Notes under the pieces: generated by a model
The model's input: only the letters and a program-made list of their open reading frames with translations
What the model was told of the DNA's origin: nothing
The model's database searches: none
Origin: Rhizobium aethiopicum
GTDB lineage: Bacteria > Pseudomonadota > Alphaproteobacteria > Rhizobiales > Rhizobiaceae
Assembly: GCF_014197535.1 (NCBI RefSeq)
Contig: NZ_JACIFV010000006.1
Location: forward strand, 124,001 to 188,000
Reading direction: 5' to 3'
DNA length: 64,000 nucleotides
Shown: positions 42,787-51,492 of the stretch, piece by piece
How positions within the stretch are numbered: position 1 is the stretch's first letter
Layout of the letters: each line of letters begins with the position of its first letter
Position numbers and translations under genes: made by a program

Positions 42787-43662
42787 TCACCGCCGCGCCG
42801 GCGGCTTGGTGGCGGCGCGGCGCTGCAGCGCGAAACGCGCGGCCGAGCAGTTGACGTCGGGAACGAGATCGTAGGTCTGCTGGTAGAGGCTCTGCGCCAG
42901 CGTGTTGTTGCCGCGGTTTTCCGAGGCAAGCGCTGCGAGCGCCGTGCGCTTGTAGGCCTCGACGATCGGCTCTGCGACCTTGGCCAGTGCCGCATCGTCG
43001 GCGGGTTCGGACGCCAGCGCAAGCGCGGCATAGGTGACATCGCCATCACGGCCGACGCGGCCGCCGACCGCGCCGTTGAAACTCGGCTCGGAAACCTGGC
43101 GCATGCGCCTGGCATTCTTGATGCATGTCGGGATGCGGGCGGCTTCCGCATTAATGCGCTCGGCCGTCGGGCCGGCCTCCGTGCTGCCGCCGCCGGAGAG
43201 GATCACGTAGCCGATGATCCCGACGACGGCGAGGTAGACGAGGCCGATGCCGGCGAGGAAGGCAGGCTGTTTGAAAAGTGGTTTTTTCGGCTTGCCGTCG
43301 CCTGCCTTGGCAACCTCCTTCTTCGGCGCCTCCTTGGCCGGCGCCTTCTCAAGAAACTGGAACTCGACATCCTTACCGAGGCGGAAGCTGTCGCCGGCTT
43401 TCAGCGAGGCCGTCTGCAGCAGCGCCTCGCCGCGCAGCATGATCGGGTTCAGCCCCATGCGGCGGATGATGAAGCCGCCGTCGCTCTGCTTTTCGATGCG
43501 GGCGTGGATCGGCGCCAGGAACGGATCGTCGACGACGATGTCGGCATTGGCTGCCCGCCCGATCGACATTTCCGCCCGATCCAGCACATGGCTGCGGCTC
43601 TGGCCGCCGGGGCCGGTCTGCAGAAGGCTGGGTTTGTTGCCGCGAAAGAAGGAAAAGACCAT
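42787..43662 (-). CDS. FHA-domain membrane protein of the Tad locus
   Basis: A 291-residue protein at the end of the Tad operon. The N-terminal FHA-like domain (about 25-105) has MSIGRAANADIVVDDPFLAPIHARI (parts IGRAANADIVVDD and PIHARI), a phosphothreonine-binding fold. A Lys/Pro/Ala linker leads to a membrane segment (about 133-157, AFLAGIGLVYLAVVGIIGYVIL). The C-terminal part has two cysteines (PTCIKNARR and DVNCSAARF) and may be periplasmic. It follows tadC by 2 bases. It may sense phosphorylation of a partner, but I see no Ser/Thr kinase in the operon. Confidence 0.8.
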   Translation of the reverse strand: MVFSFFRGNKPSLLQTGPGGQSRSHVLDRAEMSIGRAANADIVVDDPFLAPIHARIEKQSDGGFIIRRMGLNPIMLRGEALLQTASLKAGDSFRLGKDVEFQFLEKAPAKEAPKKEVAKAGDGKPKKPLFKQPAFLAGIGLVYLAVVGIIGYVILSGGGSTEAGPTAERINAEAARIPTCIKNARRMRQVSEPSFNGAVGGRVGRDGDVTYAALALASEPADDAALAKVAEPIVEAYKRTALAALASENRGNNTLAQSLYQQTYDLVPDVNCSAARFALQRRAATKPPARR

Positions 43663-43664
43663 GA

Positions 43665-44570
43665 TCAGAACATCCCACTCGACATCATCTCGACGATAGC
43701 AGGCGCCAGCACCAGAAGCAGGATCGACACGACGATCATCATCGCCGGCATCACGATCTTGGCTTTCAGCTTTTCACTGGCCCTGTCGGCCTTTTCCCAG
43801 CGGCGGAAGCGCAGGTCGCGCGCATGTTCGCGCAACAGCTCGACGCGGTTGCTGCCCTCGACCTCGCCCTGGATGACGGCGCGGATGACGCGCACCACCT
43901 CCTCGGCCGTCATGCGCGCCTCCAGGCGCTGCAGCGCCTCGATCATGCCGGTGCCGAGTGCTACGTCCTTCAGCGTCTGCTCGATCTCCTCGCTCATCAC
44001 GGTGCCGGGTGCGGCCTCGGCATAGAGCCTCAGGCTTTCCGGCAGGGTCGCCTGCGCCTGCTGCGTCATGACGACGAGATCGAGGAAATAGGGAAATTCG
44101 CGTGAGATGCGTTCCTTGCGGTCCTGCATCTTGTCGTCGGCGACGACCCAGAAATAGATGGCGGGGATGAAGCCGAGGATCAGGCCGGCGACCAGCCCGC
44201 CGATGACGCTGCCGCTCGCCATGCCGAACAGTACACCGAGCAGAATGAAGCCGAAGAGGCTGAGGACGATGAGAAGGGCGATATATTCACGCCCCGTGAC
44301 GCCGCCGAACGGTCGGCCGCCATAGATCAGCTTCTTTTCGAGCTGTGCGCCGAAATCGGCCAGAAGCGGCTCGAAACGTCTCAGCACGAATTCAACAGGC
44401 GTGCGCATGCCGATGCTGTCGACGATATTCGGCGGCGGCCCGTCGCCGCCGGCCGTGCGCCGCACCACCTGGATGCTGCCGATGAGATCGCCGATCCACC
44501 AGACGATGAGCGCCGCGGTGATGCCGGCAAGGACGATGATGATCGGGGCGAGGGGGATTTCCGAGATCAT
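43665..44570 (-). CDS. tadC: Tad pilus inner-membrane platform protein TadC-like
   Basis: A 301-residue T2SSF-domain protein of the Tad/Flp pilus system. A hydrophobic start (EIPLAPIIIVLAGITAALIVWW) is followed by two helices around 100-150 (YIALLIVLSLFGFILLGVLFG). The conserved stretch is REFPYFLDLVVMTQQAQATLPESLRLYAE, given here as DLVVMTQQAQATLPESLRL. A final membrane helix (MPAMMIVVSILLLVLAPAIVEMM) closes the chain. The ATG at 44570 overlaps the tadB stop by 4 bases. With TadB it should form the platform in the membrane on which TadA acts. Confidence 0.9.
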   Translation of the reverse strand: MISEIPLAPIIIVLAGITAALIVWWIGDLIGSIQVVRRTAGGDGPPPNIVDSIGMRTPVEFVLRRFEPLLADFGAQLEKKLIYGGRPFGGVTGREYIALLIVLSLFGFILLGVLFGMASGSVIGGLVAGLILGFIPAIYFWVVADDKMQDRKERISREFPYFLDLVVMTQQAQATLPESLRLYAEAAPGTVMSEEIEQTLKDVALGTGMIEALQRLEARMTAEEVVRVIRAVIQGEVEGSNRVELLREHARDLRFRRWEKADRASEKLKAKIVMPAMMIVVSILLLVLAPAIVEMMSSGMF

Positions 44571-45430
44571 ACCGACACCTTCATCATCGAGCGCATCCAG
44601 AAGAAACCGGTGGCATAGAGAATGGCGCCGACAATGGCGATGACGATGCCGATGGCGTTGCCGAACACCTTGTCGATCAGCTCCGGCTGGCCGAAGAAGA
44701 TCATCAGGATCATGAACAGCGCGCCGCCATTGACGACGCGGAAGTTCATCCGCGCCTGCGACGACGAGGTGCTGATCTTCTGGTCGAGCTTCCAGATCTC
44801 CTTGAAGGATTTCGACATTTCCGTCAGCGGCTCGGATATGTCGCCGCCCTGGCGGGCAAACAGGCCGAGCGCGGCATCGACCATCTTGAAATGCAGGCTC
44901 GGCACGGTGCGGCCGTGACGGTCGAGCGCCTCGACCAGGCCGATGCCGAGCTTCTGTTCGCGGGCGATGCGCTCGAACTCGCGCGAGGAGGGCATCTGGC
45001 CGGTATCGGCGACCGCATTGACGGCGACGGCGAGCGGCTTGCCGGTGCGCACCGCCGAGACGATCTGGTCGACGGCATAGGGAAGCTGGGATTCGATCTG
45101 CAGCCAGCGGCGCTGCAGAAAATAGCGGATCGTCGCCTTGGGCAGGAAGAAGGCGACGGGAATGGCGACGACGATGCCGACGATCGGCCCGAAGATCAGC
45201 GAGATCAGAGCAAAGACGACGATCGCGGTGATGGCATAGGCGATAATCATCGTATAAGGCGGCACGGCATCGCGGCCGAAGACCTGGGCTGCCTCGCTGG
45301 CGAGCGCGATATCGCGTTCGGTGGCGCGCAGCAGCGGTGCCGGCCATTGCACCGGTGCGCCCCAGACGAGCAGTCCCGCGGTCACCGCGCCGAGGGCGAT
45401 CGTCAGGATCTGCAGGATGCTGATGTCCAT
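44567..45430 (-). CDS. tadB: Tad pilus inner-membrane platform protein TadB-like
   Basis: A 287-residue T2SSF-domain protein. An N-terminal helix (ILQILTIALGAVTAGLLVWG), two further ones (about 65-95) and a C-terminal hairpin (GALFMILMIFFGQPELIDKVFGN, then IGIVIAIVGAILYATGFFW) frame the T2SSF core (LPYAVDQIVSAVRTGKPLAVAV, parts; GLVEALDRHGRTVPSLHFKM). It overlaps tadC by 4 bases and follows the FHA-tadA gene by 12. The pair TadB/TadC is the standard Tad arrangement. Confidence 0.92.
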   Translation of the reverse strand: MDISILQILTIALGAVTAGLLVWGAPVQWPAPLLRATERDIALASEAAQVFGRDAVPPYTMIIAYAITAIVVFALISLIFGPIVGIVVAIPVAFFLPKATIRYFLQRRWLQIESQLPYAVDQIVSAVRTGKPLAVAVNAVADTGQMPSSREFERIAREQKLGIGLVEALDRHGRTVPSLHFKMVDAALGLFARQGGDISEPLTEMSKSFKEIWKLDQKISTSSSQARMNFRVVNGGALFMILMIFFGQPELIDKVFGNAIGIVIAIVGAILYATGFFWMRSMMKVSV

Positions 45431-45442
45431 GATTTTCTCCCC

Positions 45443-47341
45443 TCAGACGAACATATCCAGGTTCTTGATCTCGCCGTCTTCGCCGAAGGCGACGAGTTCG
45501 GCGACGAAGCTCGGCAGATAGCCGGTGAAGGCATGCACCGCCTGGCCGCCGGCGCGGCCGACGAGATTGAAAATCGGCTCGACCATGATGAGGCCGGTAT
45601 CCGGATCGATGCCGATTACCTCGGATATCTCGGTGACGGCGCGCCGGCCGCTTTCCAGTCGGTTGAGCTGCACCACGAGCTCGACGGCGGCGACGATCTG
45701 CTGGCGGATCGCCGTCACCGGCAGCGAACTCTGGCCCTGCAGCACCATCACCTCCAGGCGGGTCATCATGTCCTGCGGCGTGTTGGCATGCGCCGTCGTC
45801 ATCGAGCCGGCATGGCCGGTGTTCATCGCCTGCAGCATGTCGATCGCCTCCGCACCGCGGCACTCGCCGACGATGATGCGGTCGGGCCGCATGCGCAATG
45901 CATTGCGCACCAGGTCGCGGATGGTGACGCTGGTTTCGCTCTCCGCCGTCTTCGGCCGCGACTGCAGATAGACGACGTGAATGCCGTCGAGCTGCAGTTC
46001 GGACGTGTCCTCGACGGCAACGACGCGCTCGCCGACCGGGATGAATTGCGACAGGCTGTTCAGGAGCGTCGTCTTGCCGGAGCCGGTGCCGCCGGAGACG
46101 ACGATGTTCTTCCGCGCGCGCACCGCCGCCTCGAGGAAGGCGCGCATCGGTTCGCTGAGCGCGCCGGCGGTCACCAGCTTGCTGATGTCGAGCCGCGACT
46201 TGCCGCCGAACTTGCGGATGGTGAGGCAGGCACCCTTGACGGCGAGCGGCGGGATGACGGCGTTGACGCGCGAACCGTCTGGCATGCGGAAGTCGGCCAT
46301 CGCCTCGCTCTCGTTGATCGAGCGGTTGGAATCGACGGCGATGCGCTCGATCACCTTCATCAGCTGCCGCTCATTGGCGAAGGCGAAGGGATAACGTTCG
46401 AGCAGGCCGAATTTCTCGACATAGATCTCGTCATACCGCGTCACCATGATTTCCGAGATGACGTCGAGATCCATCAGTTCCGAGATCGTGCCCCAGCGAT
46501 ACATCAGCTCCTCGATATTCGAGCGCAGGTGCATATGGGCGATCTCGTAACGGTCGCCGGCGTTGAACAGCGCCTGGCGGGCCTGGAAGGCGGCGCCGAA
46601 CTTGGTGTCGAGCTGGGCGAAGTCGGAACGGGTGGATTCGAAATTGAGCTTCAATTGCAGCGCCGAAATCAGCGCCTTGCCGACATCGAAGAGCCGCCGG
46701 TTGTCCTGTTCCTCGCGCGCCAGCGTCGCCGCATTCGACGCGCCGTCGCGCCTTCCGGTGCGGGCAATGCGTTTTGCCAGCCAGCGGTAGACGGCGTTCT
46801 TGATGACGAGGATGACGAGATCCTGCGGCGCAGCATCGAGCGCCTCCTTGATGAACAGGTCGAGACGCTCGCGGATGCGGCTGCGCGTCTCCTCGCGGCC
46901 GAAATCGGAGGATTTCACCAGCCGGTCATATTGCGTGTCTTTTAGCAATCGCTCATGGACTTCCATCTGCAGCGCCAGCACCCGCTCCTGGTCCGGAAAC
47001 TGCGTCACCGCCTCCGGCGCCGCCGCCGGCTCGACGAGTTCGATGGTGACATTCGGCACCCAGATCGACATGCCGGCCGAAACCGCCACCGGAGTCCCGG
47101 CCCTCAGCGGCTGGTCGTCGACGCGCGTCGGGTTGCGGCCATGATGCTGCACCGACCAGCCCTGGCCTGATTTGCGCAGCACGAATTGCGGCGAGGAGAC
47201 ATGGCTGCCGCGCAGCCGCACGACGCCGGCGCCGGCGGGAAGCGAAAGCGTGCTGCTTTCGCCGACGAAATAGGTCTCGTTCGCCGAGAGCGGGATCACC
47301 TCCCGTCCGCTGCCGTCCTCATAGGAAATCTTCAACAGCAT
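45443..47341 (-). CDS. tadA: Tad secretion ATPase TadA/CpaF with N-terminal FHA-like domain
   Basis: A 632-residue ATPase that powers pilus assembly. The N-terminal 105 residues look like an FHA domain (GSHVSSPQFVLRKSGQGWSV, NPTRVDDQPLRAGTPV), an addition that most TadA/CpaF proteins lack. The T2SSE ATPase follows, with Walker A GGTGSGKTT, Walker B-region RPDRIIVGECRGAEAIDML and the HAN(T) motif TTAHANTPQDMM. The first part of the ATPase contains the N-terminal domain IEELMYRWGTISELMDLDVISEIMV (parts). It follows cpaB by 19 bases and precedes tadB by 12. The FHA domain may tie pilus activity to Ser/Thr phosphorylation, which is inference. Confidence 0.92.
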   Translation of the reverse strand: MLLKISYEDGSGREVIPLSANETYFVGESSTLSLPAGAGVVRLRGSHVSSPQFVLRKSGQGWSVQHHGRNPTRVDDQPLRAGTPVAVSAGMSIWVPNVTIELVEPAAAPEAVTQFPDQERVLALQMEVHERLLKDTQYDRLVKSSDFGREETRSRIRERLDLFIKEALDAAPQDLVILVIKNAVYRWLAKRIARTGRRDGASNAATLAREEQDNRRLFDVGKALISALQLKLNFESTRSDFAQLDTKFGAAFQARQALFNAGDRYEIAHMHLRSNIEELMYRWGTISELMDLDVISEIMVTRYDEIYVEKFGLLERYPFAFANERQLMKVIERIAVDSNRSINESEAMADFRMPDGSRVNAVIPPLAVKGACLTIRKFGGKSRLDISKLVTAGALSEPMRAFLEAAVRARKNIVVSGGTGSGKTTLLNSLSQFIPVGERVVAVEDTSELQLDGIHVVYLQSRPKTAESETSVTIRDLVRNALRMRPDRIIVGECRGAEAIDMLQAMNTGHAGSMTTAHANTPQDMMTRLEVMVLQGQSSLPVTAIRQQIVAAVELVVQLNRLESGRRAVTEISEVIGIDPDTGLIMVEPIFNLVGRAGGQAVHAFTGYLPSFVAELVAFGEDGEIKNLDMFV

Positions 47342-47360
47342 GGCTCAATCCCCGCAACGA

Positions 47361-48290
47361 TCACATGCGCGTCCAGTTGATGCTCGGCAGGTCTTCGACG
47401 CTATTGTCCGTCGGATTGCGCAGCACGAGGTTGAGGCTGCCATTGGCCTGGCCCATGGCGAAGATCAGCATCTCGGCTTCCGACGGCGTCACCTCGACCG
47501 TCACGTGATTATAGCTGCTATTGGCCTTGGTGACCGCACCTTCCGGCGTGGTCGCCGCGCCGACGGCGAGCACCTTGACGTTCTGCAGGAAGGTGCGGGT
47601 GACGACGCGGGTGCGCGAGCTGATGCCGAGCTTGTAGTCCTGCGCCTGTTTCCGGTAGGCGTTGATGTCGTTCTCGTCGGCGCCCGGATACTGGGTGAGA
47701 TAATTCTTGAGCATCTGCTCGACCGGCGAGGGCGGCTGGGCCGGAGCCGCCGGTGCGGCGGGCGCCTGGCCGGGTGCTGCCGGTGTCTGCCCGGGAGTTC
47801 CCGGCTGTGCCGCAGCGGGCGGCGCCACCGGCTCGACCGGTTCGTCGACCGTGCCGAGAATATCGACATAGCTGCCCGGCTCGACGAAATGGCCGACCGC
47901 CTCGGCGGCGTTGACCGGCAGGGTGAGCGCCCGCTTGCCGGGGGCGATCATCGTCGTCAGGCGCCCGCCGTCGGTATCGTCGAAATACTGGAAGAGCAGC
48001 ACCGAGCCGGCCGGAATGTCGGCCGCGGCCGTCCGATCCTTCAGCCATTCCTGATAGGCGCTTGCCGCAGGCACGGCCAGCTTGGCGAGCGCCCCGAAAC
48101 TTTCCGGCAGCATCACCGGTTCGGCGAGCATATCAGGCGTGATCGCCTGACCTCTCGTCACCTTCTTGTCGGGCTGGAGCCGCATGAAGGCATAGGCCAC
48201 CTGCTCGTTCTTGACGCTCTCGGTCCAGAAGTAGAGGAGAACGCCGGTGATGAGCCCGACGATGACAGCGGCAATGAGCTTCCAGTTCAT
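47361..48290 (-). CDS. cpaB: Flp pilus assembly protein CpaB/RcpC-like
   Basis: A 309-residue membrane-anchored periplasmic protein. One N-terminal membrane helix (LIAAVIVGLITGVLLYFW) is followed by a SAF-like domain (KVTRGQAITPDML, ALTLPVNAAEAVGHFVEPGSYVDI parts) and an Ala/Pro/Gln-rich linker (PAAAQPGTPGQTPAAPGQAP). The RcpC/CpaB core resumes with RTRVVTRTFLQNVKVLAVG and ends with VTPSEAEMLIFAMGQANGSLNLVLRN (parts). Start and stop overlap the preceding unknown gene by 4 bases. In other species CpaB stabilises the CpaC secretin, which I do not find here. Confidence 0.9.
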   Translation of the reverse strand: MNWKLIAAVIVGLITGVLLYFWTESVKNEQVAYAFMRLQPDKKVTRGQAITPDMLAEPVMLPESFGALAKLAVPAASAYQEWLKDRTAAADIPAGSVLLFQYFDDTDGGRLTTMIAPGKRALTLPVNAAEAVGHFVEPGSYVDILGTVDEPVEPVAPPAAAQPGTPGQTPAAPGQAPAAPAAPAQPPSPVEQMLKNYLTQYPGADENDINAYRKQAQDYKLGISSRTRVVTRTFLQNVKVLAVGAATTPEGAVTKANSSYNHVTVEVTPSEAEMLIFAMGQANGSLNLVLRNPTDNSVEDLPSINWTRM

Positions 48291-49198
48291 GGTGTTATTC
48301 CCCCTAAGAAGGCTTGCCTGATTTGAATGACCTCAACGGTCCTGCCGTCGGTTTTGCTTCTGGTGTAGAGAACATTGGCTTCGACGCTGCCGCGCCGGCC
48401 GTAAAGCGCGGTGACGCCGCCACGCTCAGCCGGCGGCGTTTCGATGGTGAAGCCATCGCGGATTAGCAGGTCGGCGCGCTGATCGGACCAGCGCGCGGCG
48501 GCAAGCGTGCCCTTCGATACCACCGTGCGCGACATATGGCCCTTGTCATGGTCGCCGATATCGCTCAGCACCTCGACGCCGGCCGGCGGCCGCAGCGACA
48601 GCGGCAGCTTGCCGATATCGGCAGGGGCGGCGAAGGCCGGCAGCGTCGCGGCGACATCGTCGAAGCGGCTCATCAGCACTTCGGTCATCGGCGCATCGGC
48701 AGGCCGGCGGATCATGATCGAGACACCCGGGATCGGCGCTCTCGCCGACGGATCGTTCGGATCCTGCCGCCTGAGGTAGTCAAGCGCAGCCTCGCCGTCG
48801 CCGTCGAAGAAGCGCACGACAACGGCAAGATCGTCGCGGATGCGGCTCACCTTCGGGACGATCATCATGTTGGCGGCGATGACGGCGGTCAGTTCTTCCC
48901 GATCGCTGCTTTTCGGCATGGCCGGCCGGGTATTGGCGGCCAGCACCCGCAGCCACTCGTCGGTGATATCGGCAATGCCGCGATCGCTCTGGTAGGGCGT
49001 GAACTCGAGCGGCTGGCCGTTGATGACGAGATCGCGCGGCGCCCGTTCCGGCGTCCCGAGAATGCCGGCCAGCATCGAATTCAGCGTCACCCGGATATCC
49101 TTATAGATCTCGGCGCGGCCCGGCGTGGCCATCACGGCGAGCCCGACGACCAGGGCCGTGCCGATGAGATGAACGGAGATGCGTGAGCGCTGTGCCAT
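48287..49198 (-). CDS. Exported hypothetical protein of the Tad locus
   Basis: A 303-residue protein with a signal peptide (VHLIGTALVVGLAVMATPGRA). I chose the ATG at 49198 because it opens into the signal peptide; the longer open frame begins inside the TadE-like gene. The mature part has mixed strands and helices, with YVV-like elements (MIVPKVSRIRDDLAVVVRFFDGDGEAALDYL, parts) and a tail with GRRGSVEANVLYTRSKTDGRT. It is not a secretin, TadZ or TadD. It overlaps cpaB by 4 bases, so it works with the pilus machine, perhaps at the outer face. I recognise no family. Confidence 0.75.
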   Translation of the reverse strand: MAQRSRISVHLIGTALVVGLAVMATPGRAEIYKDIRVTLNSMLAGILGTPERAPRDLVINGQPLEFTPYQSDRGIADITDEWLRVLAANTRPAMPKSSDREELTAVIAANMMIVPKVSRIRDDLAVVVRFFDGDGEAALDYLRRQDPNDPSARAPIPGVSIMIRRPADAPMTEVLMSRFDDVAATLPAFAAPADIGKLPLSLRPPAGVEVLSDIGDHDKGHMSRTVVSKGTLAAARWSDQRADLLIRDGFTIETPPAERGGVTALYGRRGSVEANVLYTRSKTDGRTVEVIQIRQAFLGGITP

Positions 49199-49199
49199 G

Positions 49200-49820
49200 T
49201 CACTTCGCCCCCGGAAAGACGCCGTCGAAAAGATCGCCGGAATCGCTGGCCACATCACGGATTTCCCGGCGCAGCGTCGGATCGTAGCCGCGGCGCGTGG
49301 TGTCGTTGTCGTGCGAGATAAACAGCGTCGAGTCGTCGACCGTGAACGCATCCTTCCAGCGGATGCTGCGGATGGTGTCGAGATCGTCGGAATCCCTGAA
49401 CTTGTAGACGCGGTCGGCGGTCGCGGTGACGAGCTGCGGCTTCTCGTCGGCAAGCTCGCCGACCATATCGCCGAAGTCGCGACCATTACCCTTGAGGGTG
49501 TTCTGCACGTCGTCCCAGACAAAGGTGCGTTGGGGATCGCCGCCGCCTTCATGCGAAGGCGTGCGCGAACAGTTGATCGCGTCTCCTCCGGGCAGGGCCG
49601 GCAAGGCCGGGATCGGGAACACGTTGGAGAAATCCGAGGTGCAGGTGAGGCCGCTCGCCTCGGCGAAGGCGGAATTGCGCATGGCGAGCATGGTCGCGAC
49701 CTTCTTGGTGGAGATCTTGTTGGCGTGAATGACGAAGATCACGATCAGCAGGATCACCGGCGCGGCGAGCACGAATTCGATCGAGGCAAGACCGCGCCGG
49801 TCGCGGTGCAGCCGCATCAT
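49200..49820 (-). CDS. TadE-like pseudopilin
   Basis: A 206-residue protein beginning MMRLHRDRRGLASIEFVLAAPVILLIVIFVIHANKI (parts RRGLASIEFVLAAPVILLIVI). The RRG/LASIEF motif, with Glu five residues past the Gly, is the prepilin-peptidase site of Tad pseudopilins. Choosing the second-last possible ATG (49820) fits this. The mature part has two cysteines (LTCTSDF and INCSRTP). A long frame (from 49880) would put the motif far from the N-terminus and is less likely. Its stop is 2 bases before the ATG of the next gene. Confidence 0.8.
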   Translation of the reverse strand: MMRLHRDRRGLASIEFVLAAPVILLIVIFVIHANKISTKKVATMLAMRNSAFAEASGLTCTSDFSNVFPIPALPALPGGDAINCSRTPSHEGGGDPQRTFVWDDVQNTLKGNGRDFGDMVGELADEKPQLVTATADRVYKFRDSDDLDTIRSIRWKDAFTVDDSTLFISHDNDTTRRGYDPTLRREIRDVASDSGDLFDGVFPGAK

Positions 49821-49851
49821 GAGCCCGCCGGCCGCAGCGCTGACCGCATGC

Positions 49852-51492
49852 TCAGTGTGTATTGACGGCAGCCCAGGCATTGGCTCCTCCCTGGTCGAAG
49901 ACGCGCGTCAGGCCGGTGAAACTGTCGGCGGCAGGGCTTTGTTTGATGGTGCCGGAAACTGCGCCGATATCATCGGCGAGCGTCGCCGGCGCCAGCGAGG
50001 CAAGCCAGTCCTGTGTGTAGAGGTCGAAGGCCGTGTAATTGTGGACCCAGCTCTGCGCCAGGGCGTAAGCCGACGGCGTCTTGTCCTTGAACAGCCGGAC
50101 CTGGAGCCTGGCGCGCGGCGCCCGCGAAACGATCGCCAGCGTCTGGTAGTCGGTAAGCTGGTCGCCGCCGAAGGGCGTGAAATTGAAGGGGATGCGGCCC
50201 TTCAGCCAATAGGGCTTCGGGAAGGAGAGGAGCGGCAGACTGACGCCGGTCACCGAGATCGCCCCGCCCGCCGGGCCGCAGACCTGGTTCCAGATCATGT
50301 CGAACTTGCGGGTGAAGTCGTTCTCGTCCTTCGTCTGTTTGTCGGAATAACGCGGTGGCACGTCGATCGGCAGCTGGAAGGGGTTCACAACCCCGAATTC
50401 GATGCCGAAGAATTCCTCCGCCACAAAGAAGCTGCCATCGAGCAGCAGTTCCTGCCACCAGCTGAGATCGGCATATTGCTCGATAATCGCCTTGAACGGG
50501 ATCTTGCTCAGGTATTTCGGGCCGAAGGCTTCGTAGAAGATGTAGAATTCCACCAGCTGATCGTCGATGCCGCTCTCGTGGTTGACCCAGTCGCGGATAT
50601 GGCTGCCGTCGACGCCGCCCGCCGTCAACGGGCCCTTGCCGTTGGGGAAGCCGCGATTGGCGTATTCGCCGCGCATCAGGAGCGGATCCTGCCCCTGGGT
50701 GCCATAGGACATGGCAAGGCACATTTCGGTGTAGGCAGCGGCTGGATTGACGCCGTCACGGTCGACCGGCAGGTTGCCGCCGGCGCCTTCCCCGGCCTGG
50801 CCGCAGGATTCGCAGGGCGGATGGAAGACGACATGATCCGACTTGTTCAAACGAACCAGATGCAAGGCGTCGTTGCCGACCCGCTCGGGAAAACTTTCGA
50901 CGAGGTAATCGTTGAGGTCATTCATCGCGTCGATGATGTCGCTCGATTTGTTGATCAGACCGAGGGGATCATACTTGACCTGCGCCGCCACCGTATAGGC
51001 GATCGCCTTGGTGGCTTCGGTCGCCCGGAACCCCTGGAACGCCAGGCAAGCGCCGTAGATGATGCCGCCGACGATCGGGACCTTCTGCCAGCCGGGGCAA
51101 TAGGGCATCGGCGGAAGCGGCGGCAGGAGCGATGCCGGTCCGAAGCCTTCGGTGAAGGAATATTGGGCGAGTTTCGCCAGAATGGCGGCCGAGCGCAGGG
51201 CGAGTTCCGCGGTGGTCAGCTGATAGGCGACCGACGTCGCCATGACCACGGTGGCCTGCGAGGAGGCGACATTGTTCATTGCCATGATGTTGAGATAGCG
51301 CGCCTCCCAGTCGGCATGGACGAGCGCGGCGGCATCGGCGGTATCCTGCGTGCGCTGCTTGTCGTAGATCATCTGCCCGGTGTTCAGGATCCAGACGATC
51401 ATCAGCGCGAGCGCGATCGTCATGTAGAGGATGATCGGAGACAGGAAGCCGCGCTGATCGCGGTGCAGTCGGTTGATGAAGGACGGTGTCAT
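49852..51492 (-). CDS. TadG-like pilus assembly protein
   Basis: A 546-residue protein with one N-terminal membrane segment (LSPIILYMTIALALMIVWILN) following RDQRGF, a layout seen in TadG proteins. The next stretch TQDTADAAALVHADWEARYLN matches the Ala-rich TadG N-domain (DxAAL motif). The large C-terminal part has several Cys (PYCPGW, PPCESCGQ, QVCGPAG) and a WF/YF-rich composition (AEEFFGIEF). No von Willebrand domain is clear. The ATG at 51492 overlaps the TadE-like gene by 4 bases. The role is in the periplasmic part of the pilus machine, by family and position. Confidence 0.82.
   Translation of the reverse strand: MTPSFINRLHRDQRGFLSPIILYMTIALALMIVWILNTGQMIYDKQRTQDTADAAALVHADWEARYLNIMAMNNVASSQATVVMATSVAYQLTTAELALRSAAILAKLAQYSFTEGFGPASLLPPLPPMPYCPGWQKVPIVGGIIYGACLAFQGFRATEATKAIAYTVAAQVKYDPLGLINKSSDIIDAMNDLNDYLVESFPERVGNDALHLVRLNKSDHVVFHPPCESCGQAGEGAGGNLPVDRDGVNPAAAYTEMCLAMSYGTQGQDPLLMRGEYANRGFPNGKGPLTAGGVDGSHIRDWVNHESGIDDQLVEFYIFYEAFGPKYLSKIPFKAIIEQYADLSWWQELLLDGSFFVAEEFFGIEFGVVNPFQLPIDVPPRYSDKQTKDENDFTRKFDMIWNQVCGPAGGAISVTGVSLPLLSFPKPYWLKGRIPFNFTPFGGDQLTDYQTLAIVSRAPRARLQVRLFKDKTPSAYALAQSWVHNYTAFDLYTQDWLASLAPATLADDIGAVSGTIKQSPAADSFTGLTRVFDQGGANAWAAVNTH

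Noticed and set aside
43665..45863. A 732-codon minus-strand frame covering tadC and part of tadB/tadA
   Set aside because: Only its last 300 codons are TadC. The first part is Arg/Ala/Gly-rich and lies over the tadB and tadA genes in another frame.
44891..46945. A 684-codon plus-strand frame opposite tadB and tadA
   Set aside because: It is antisense to genes with clear motifs and has the skewed Asp/Arg/Gly composition of a shadow frame in high-GC DNA.
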